In this document: piece after piece, positions 59,775 through 64,000 of the stretch
Layout: each line of letters begins with the position of its first letter
How positions within the stretch are numbered: the stretch's first letter is position 1
DNA from: Salinimicrobium sp. TH3
GTDB taxonomy: Bacteria; Bacteroidota; Bacteroidia; Flavobacteriales; Flavobacteriaceae
Assembly (NCBI RefSeq): GCF_026676115.1
Contig: NZ_JAPONB010000005.1
Span: 1-64,000, forward strand
Direction of reading: 5' to 3'
Length of the DNA stretch: 64,000 nt
Notes under the pieces: generated by a model
Databases searched by the model: none
Told to the model about the DNA's origin: nothing
Seen by the model: only the letters and a program-made list of their open reading frames with translations
Program-made: the position numbers and the translations under genes

Positions 59775-60284
59775 ATGCATACAAGACGATTAACAACGAT
59801 CTTAGTCGGGCTAATCCTAATAATTTCCAATATTAGCTGTGATCAAATCACAAAAAAAGAAGTTCGGGAAAATATAAATCCTCACGAAAGAATTGAAGTA
59901 GTTAAGGATAATTTCATTTTAACAAAAGTTGAAAATACAGGGGCTGCATTAAGCTTCGGATCAAATTTTCATCCTACTGTCAAGCTATTCATTTTTCAGC
60001 TAATGCCAGTTCTCGTGTTGATTTACTTATGTTATTATTTGTACAAAAGTGAAAATATTTCAAAGCTTAATTTCGTTGCATTTACATTTTTCATTGGAGG
60101 AGGAATAGGGAATATTATTGATCGTGTCCTGTATAATTCGGTAACAGATTTTATGTTTCTAAAATTAGGACCTCTTCATACCGGTGTTTTTAATATGGCA
60201 GATGTTTCGGTTACAATTGCGGCCTTTCTGTTAATAATTGGTTCTTTTAAAAAGGAAAATAAAAAGGAATGCCTCAGCTTATAA
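59775..60284 (+). CDS. lspA: Lipoprotein signal peptidase (LspA family), AT-rich gene
   Basis: A 169-residue four-helix membrane protein with the LspA motifs SCDQITKKEV, VENTGAALSFG (N54), GGGIGNIIDRVL (catalytic D116) and GVFNMADVSV (catalytic D143). It would cleave the signal peptide of prolipoproteins after lipid attachment. The gene is clearly more AT-rich than its neighbours (about 17 of 60 G+C on one line, counted by hand), which suggests acquisition or an accessory copy. It has an isolated position with about 125-140 bp of non-coding DNA on each side. Confidence 0.9.
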   Translation: MHTRRLTTILVGLILIISNISCDQITKKEVRENINPHERIEVVKDNFILTKVENTGAALSFGSNFHPTVKLFIFQLMPVLVLIYLCYYLYKSENISKLNFVAFTFFIGGGIGNIIDRVLYNSVTDFMFLKLGPLHTGVFNMADVSVTIAAFLLIIGSFKKENKKECLSL

Positions 60285-60401
60285 GCGCCCGCACTTAGTG
60301 CTGTAAACTTTCTTTTCAGGAAAAATTTACTGCTATAGAAGAAGCTGATAATCCCATCCTTAAAAGATTTCCCGCTGCCGCCAATTTCCTTCAGAATTCA
60401 C

Positions 60402-60409
60402 TACTTTTG
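60402..60409 (+). promoter_or_regulatory. Predicted -7 box of the OstA-like gene
   Basis: TACTTTTG, an exact TAnnTTTG match, 16 bp ahead of the predicted GTG start. No clear -33 box. Confidence 0.4.
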
Positions 60410-60425
60410 AAGCAAATTTCTTTTG

Positions 60426-62261
60426 GTGAAGTACGTCCAGATCTTATGCCTTTTCGCAGTCCTTTTTACATTGGGACCAAATAGTTATGCCCAGGAGGGT
60501 AAGAAGATTAGGTACGAGAGTGAGCGCACCTTAAAGAATGAGGAAAAATATCCAGGGGCTTTTATCCTTAGCAAAGTGAACGAACAGGTGCATTTCATCC
60601 ACCAGGGAATCGAGGTCTGGGCAGACCAGGCGATTCATTATGCCGAAGAGAACTTCTTTAAGGCCTATGGAAATGTACGTATGGAGCAGGGGGATACCAT
60701 CACCATGACCAGCCAGTATGCAGAATACAACGGAAATACACGTTTTGCATTTGCCAGCGGAAATGTTTTCATGCGCAACCCGCAAACGAGCCTGGAAACA
60801 GATACGCTTTTCTTTGATCGGGAAAAACAACAGGCTTATTACCGCAGTGGAGGAACAATACGTGATACTGCCAGTGTTCTAAAAAGCCGAATTGGAAGGT
60901 ACTATCTGGAAGATGAAAAATACACCTTCGCATCTGAAGTAGTAATCACCAATCCCGATTATGTGCTCACTTCAAACCACCTCGACTTTTATTCTGAAAC
61001 CGGAGGTGCTTATTTCTATGGCCCCACTACCATCAAGAGTGACCAGTCCACAATTTATGCTGAAAGAGGTTACTATGACACCCGCGGGGACACAGGCTAT
61101 TTTGTAAAGAATTCCAGAATTGACTATGAAAACCGCATTTTAGAGGGGGATAGCCTGTACTTTAACCGAAACACAAATTTTGCTTCGGCTACCAATAATA
61201 TCAAAGTTACAGACACCATAAATGAAAGTGTAATTCGCGGACATTATGCCGAAGTTTTCCGGGAGAAAGATTCGGTATTCATAACCAAACGCGCCGTAGC
61301 CGTAAGCGCACAGGAACAGGATTCGATCTACATCCACGCCGATACTTTGATGGTCACAGGAAAAGCAGAGGACAGGGTGATACGGGGATTTTATGATGTT
61401 CGTATGTTTAAAAGCAACATGAGCGGCAAGAGTGATTCCATTCATGTGCGGGAAAGAACCGGGCTTACACAAATGCTAGGGCAACCGGTGATCTGGTCAG
61501 AGAACAACCAGCTCACGGGAGACACCATTCATTTGCTCACCAATGTAGAGACCGAAGAAATGGATTCGCTCAAGGTTTTCGACAATGCTTTTATGATTCA
61601 AAAGGACAGCATTAGTGGTTACAATCAGCTGAAGGGATTACAGATGTACGGCAAATTCAATGACAACAGTTTGGAGCAGGTGGATTTGGTCAAGAATACC
61701 GAGACGCTCTATTACATGAGGGATGATCCCGGAGAGTTGATTGGGATCAATAAAACCCTTTCCAGCTCGATTTCAGTTTTCCTTGAAGAGCAGCAGGTAA
61801 CAGATGTTTTTTATTATAATCAAATCGATGGAATTCTCTACCCCGAAAGTGAATTGCCCGAGAGGGACCGCACCCTCAAAGGTTTTAACTGGCGGGGTGA
61901 AGAACGCCCCCTTTCTGTAGAGGATCTCTTCGCTGACGATCCCCATTATGAGGCGGTGAAAATTGAAGGAATTCCGCTGCCCGAAGAAGAAGAGAACTTT
62001 TTCGACAACGAACCCGAAAACGGGCCGCTGCTCAACGAGAAAAGTCGTTTAAAAGAAACAGATCTTCAGGAAAGACCTTCTGACACAATTTCCGGCACCA
62101 ACAAAAAAGCTGCTCAACCAGAACCACTTTTAAGGCAGGAGGAAATCGACAGTCTTCCCGTTCAGGACACTGTGCAACCGGGTTCGGGCCAAATGCCACG
62201 CATGATAAAAAAGCAGGATACCATCTCCCCTGCCGCAGGAAAATTTCCCAAAAAAGAATAA
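60426..62261 (+). CDS. OstA-like (LptD N-terminal/LptA-like) LPS transport protein
   Basis: A 611-residue exported protein starting at GTG 60426 (a TTG one codon earlier is possible). The signal peptide is ILCLFAVLFTLGPNSYAQ. Repeated OstA-type beta strands follow (EVWADQAIHYAEENFFKAYGNV in parts, TSQYAEYNGNTRFAFASGNV in parts, FYSETGGAYFYGPTTI). A C-terminal low-complexity region is rich in E, P, D and S (from about 520). It belongs to the family that bridges or assembles LPS in Bacteroidota. The next gene begins 4 bp later. Confidence 0.85.
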   Translation: MKYVQILCLFAVLFTLGPNSYAQEGKKIRYESERTLKNEEKYPGAFILSKVNEQVHFIHQGIEVWADQAIHYAEENFFKAYGNVRMEQGDTITMTSQYAEYNGNTRFAFASGNVFMRNPQTSLETDTLFFDREKQQAYYRSGGTIRDTASVLKSRIGRYYLEDEKYTFASEVVITNPDYVLTSNHLDFYSETGGAYFYGPTTIKSDQSTIYAERGYYDTRGDTGYFVKNSRIDYENRILEGDSLYFNRNTNFASATNNIKVTDTINESVIRGHYAEVFREKDSVFITKRAVAVSAQEQDSIYIHADTLMVTGKAEDRVIRGFYDVRMFKSNMSGKSDSIHVRERTGLTQMLGQPVIWSENNQLTGDTIHLLTNVETEEMDSLKVFDNAFMIQKDSISGYNQLKGLQMYGKFNDNSLEQVDLVKNTETLYYMRDDPGELIGINKTLSSSISVFLEEQQVTDVFYYNQIDGILYPESELPERDRTLKGFNWRGEERPLSVEDLFADDPHYEAVKIEGIPLPEEEENFFDNEPENGPLLNEKSRLKETDLQERPSDTISGTNKKAAQPEPLLRQEEIDSLPVQDTVQPGSGQMPRMIKKQDTISPAAGKFPKKE

Positions 62262-62265
62262 AGAT

Positions 62266-63447
62266 TTGAAACAGGATTTTTTGAAATATCAGGCGCAAAC
62301 ATCGCCTTTTCCGTTGGCGCTGGAGGTTTCCCATGCTTCCGGTTCTTACATTTATGATCCCGCTGGAAAAAGTTACCTGGACTTTGTGGCAGGCGTTTCA
62401 GCCTGCACTCTTGGTCACTGCCATCCCAGGGTTGTAAATGCAATAAAGCAGCAGGCAGAAAAATACCTTCACGTAATGGTGTATGGGGAATATGCACAAG
62501 GCCCGGCAGTTGACCTATGTAAGTTGCTGGCCTCTCAACTCCCTGCACCATTGGAAAAAACATACCTTACAAATTCGGGTACCGAAGCTATTGAAGGCGC
62601 CTTAAAACTGGCCCGCCGTTATACGGGAAGAACCGGAATAATTGCGGCAAAAAGCGCCTATCATGGAAATACCATGGGATCTTTAAGTCTAATGACCTTT
62701 GAGGAGCGCCAAAAACCATTTCGCCCGTTAATTGGAGACGTTTCGTGGATAGAGTTCAACAGTGAGGAAGACCTGCAGAATATCACAGAACATACCGCGG
62801 GAGTGATCCTGGAAAGTATTCAGGGTGGGGCGGGATTTATTCAGCCGCAAAATGATTACCTCAAAAAAGTAAAAGCCAGGTGTGAAGAAGTAGGCGCTCT
62901 GCTTATTCTGGATGAAATTCAGCCGGGTTTTGGCCGTACCGGCAAACTCTTTGGATTTGAGAATTTTGATATGGTGCCCGATATTGTTGTGATGGGAAAA
63001 GGTATGGGTGGCGGAATGCCGATAGGAGCCTTTACATCCTCTTCAGCAATAATGGATACTTTGAGTGACAATCCCAAAATGGGCCATATTACTACTTTTG
63101 GAGGGAACCCCGTTATAGCAGCAGCAGCATTGGCGACGCTTCAGGAATTGACAGAAAGTGATCTTATTGAACAAACCCTTCAAAAAGAGCAATTATTCAG
63201 GAAATTATTGGTGCACCCTTTGATTTCAGAAATTCGGGGTCGCGGATTAATGCTGGCACCAATCTTGACTTCAGAAGAAATAGTGAACGAATTGGTGATT
63301 AAGGCTCAGAATAAAGGCCTAATTTTGTTCTGGTTACTTTTCGAAGGAAGGGCCGTAAGGATCACTCCACCGCTAACAATCACAATGGAAGAGATAAAAA
63401 AAGGTTGCGGCATAATTATTGAAACATTAGACTCTTTATTGCAGTAA
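62266..63447 (+). CDS. Class III (acetylornithine/GABA-type) aminotransferase
   Basis: A 393-residue PLP aminotransferase from a TTG start; the next ATG lies near residue 70. Family features are YLDFVAGVSACTLGHCHPRV, TNSGTEAIEGALKLARRYTG, YHGNTMGS, LILDEIQPGFGRTGKLF and the PLP lysine in VVMGKGMGGGMPIGAF. It is closest in style to acetylornithine/succinyldiaminopimelate and omega-aminotransferases, but the substrate cannot be fixed. It is coupled to the OstA-like gene. Confidence 0.87.
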   Translation: MKQDFLKYQAQTSPFPLALEVSHASGSYIYDPAGKSYLDFVAGVSACTLGHCHPRVVNAIKQQAEKYLHVMVYGEYAQGPAVDLCKLLASQLPAPLEKTYLTNSGTEAIEGALKLARRYTGRTGIIAAKSAYHGNTMGSLSLMTFEERQKPFRPLIGDVSWIEFNSEEDLQNITEHTAGVILESIQGGAGFIQPQNDYLKKVKARCEEVGALLILDEIQPGFGRTGKLFGFENFDMVPDIVVMGKGMGGGMPIGAFTSSSAIMDTLSDNPKMGHITTFGGNPVIAAAALATLQELTESDLIEQTLQKEQLFRKLLVHPLISEIRGRGLMLAPILTSEEIVNELVIKAQNKGLILFWLLFEGRAVRITPPLTITMEEIKKGCGIIIETLDSLLQ

Positions 63448-63550
63448 ACCTGTGGTGTTAATTACTTTGTTAACAACAAATTTGTACTTTACCACAGTCG
63501 CTGTAGAACATTTATAACTTTAATACTGTAGAAATCAGTAAAAACTGCTT

Positions 63551-64000
63551 ATGCTATTAAGCCATAACGAAGAAAACAATTTCTCCCTTACTCGTTTTGA
63601 ATCGATGCTGAAGACAAATGATGTCTTATTTTTTGACTCCGAGGAGTTTGAAAGTATAATTCATTTCTATTTAGAGAATGGAAAAATTGCCCTTGCCAAG
63701 AAAGCTGTTAGACTGGGACTTTCACAACACCCTACCTCGGTAAACCTTAAATTACTCAGGGTAGAGATCCTTGTATTTGAAGACAAGCTTGACCAGGCCG
63801 AAGAAATACTGAATGAAATCTATGATCTGGAACCCTCCAACGAGGAAGTCTATATCCAAAAGGCCAATATACTATCCAAAAAGGACCAGCACCAGGAAGC
63901 TATTCACATGCTTGAGGTCGCTCTCGAAATGACGTATGATGAAGCCGATGTCTATTCCCTGCTGGGAATGGAGTACCTGTTCCTGGAAGATTTTGAAAAT
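63551..64000 (+). CDS. TPR protein, 5' part (runs off the window)
   Basis: The ATG at 63551 opens a frame that continues past the window end (150 residues seen). It has a short N-terminus (LLSHNEENNFSLTRFESML) and TPR-type repeats of about 34 residues with AxxA-type spacing (ENGKIALAKKAVRLGLSQHP, EDKLDQAEEILNEIYDLEP, KKDQHQEAIHMLEVALEM). There is no signal peptide. TAACTTTA (63515-63522) is a possible -7 box. Such proteins act as protein-interaction scaffolds; the partner is unknown. Confidence 0.8.
   Translation, partial: MLLSHNEENNFSLTRFESMLKTNDVLFFDSEEFESIIHFYLENGKIALAKKAVRLGLSQHPTSVNLKLLRVEILVFEDKLDQAEEILNEIYDLEPSNEEVYIQKANILSKKDQHQEAIHMLEVALEMTYDEADVYSLLGMEYLFLEDFEN

Overview
The window is chromosomal DNA of a marine-type Flavobacteriaceae bacterium (Bacteroidota; a Gramella, Salegentibacter or Gillisia-like genome is my guess). 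Signs of this are the gliding-motility lipoprotein GldI, STN/TonB receptors paired with a DUF4249 lipoprotein, OstA-like and DUF5683 proteins, B12-dependent methylmalonyl-CoA mutase as two subunits, several GTG/TTG starts, and a promoter pattern close to the Bacteroidota consensus (TTG-like -33 box, about 20 bp, TAnnTTTG) before many genes. There is one tRNA (Pro), no rRNA, no CRISPR array and no recognisable IS transposase.

Layout. 0-3.4 kb: tRNA-Pro, then a four-gene minus-strand operon (two YceI proteins, a DsbA-like oxidoreductase, a small Rossmann protein) with a CRP-type operator, next to a Crp/Fnr regulator. 3.5-10.1 kb: a four-gene outer-membrane locus (exported protein, STN-TonB receptor, DUF4249 lipoprotein, plug-domain protein). 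10.2-18 kb: PQQ-type sugar dehydrogenase with its cytochrome c, uridine kinase, FtsB-like protein, methylmalonyl-CoA mutase, and convergently a copper nitrite reductase fused to cytochrome c. 18-24.4 kb: dienoyl-CoA reductase, then parA-parB-DUF5683-dapB-lepB-wbqC. 24.3-30.6 kb (minus): TPR protein, ribH, small membrane protein, mutL, two rhomboid proteases and an EEP-family protein. 30.7-45 kb: recF-lipoprotein-DUF721, pcm, ndk, nrnA-gldI-PPIase, pepD, hydrolase, DUF3810, two amidohydrolases. 45-53 kb: TrmH-type methyltransferase, a repeat-rich 1.1-kb tract carrying a frameshifted DUF559 gene, M48 protease, rel, fur, purA. 53.3-57.4 kb: a small HTH regulator within a cluster of membrane proteins, with near-identical 17-bp palindromes before two transcription units. 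57.8-64 kb: an unusual long PLP enzyme, an AT-rich lspA, OstA-like protein, a class III aminotransferase and a TPR protein cut by the window end.

Most of the window is ordinary core genome. The less explained signals are non-coding: a 15-bp palindrome (AAAAATGNCATTTTT) repeated at gene boundaries, an ~80-bp double-hairpin element in three copies, the DUF559 cassette bracketed by inverted repeats and a larger direct duplication with a 7-bp tandem array (10 versus 5 units), and two inferred regulator-operator pairs (Crp-type and HTH-type). All functional calls are from reading sequence and motifs; no database search was run.
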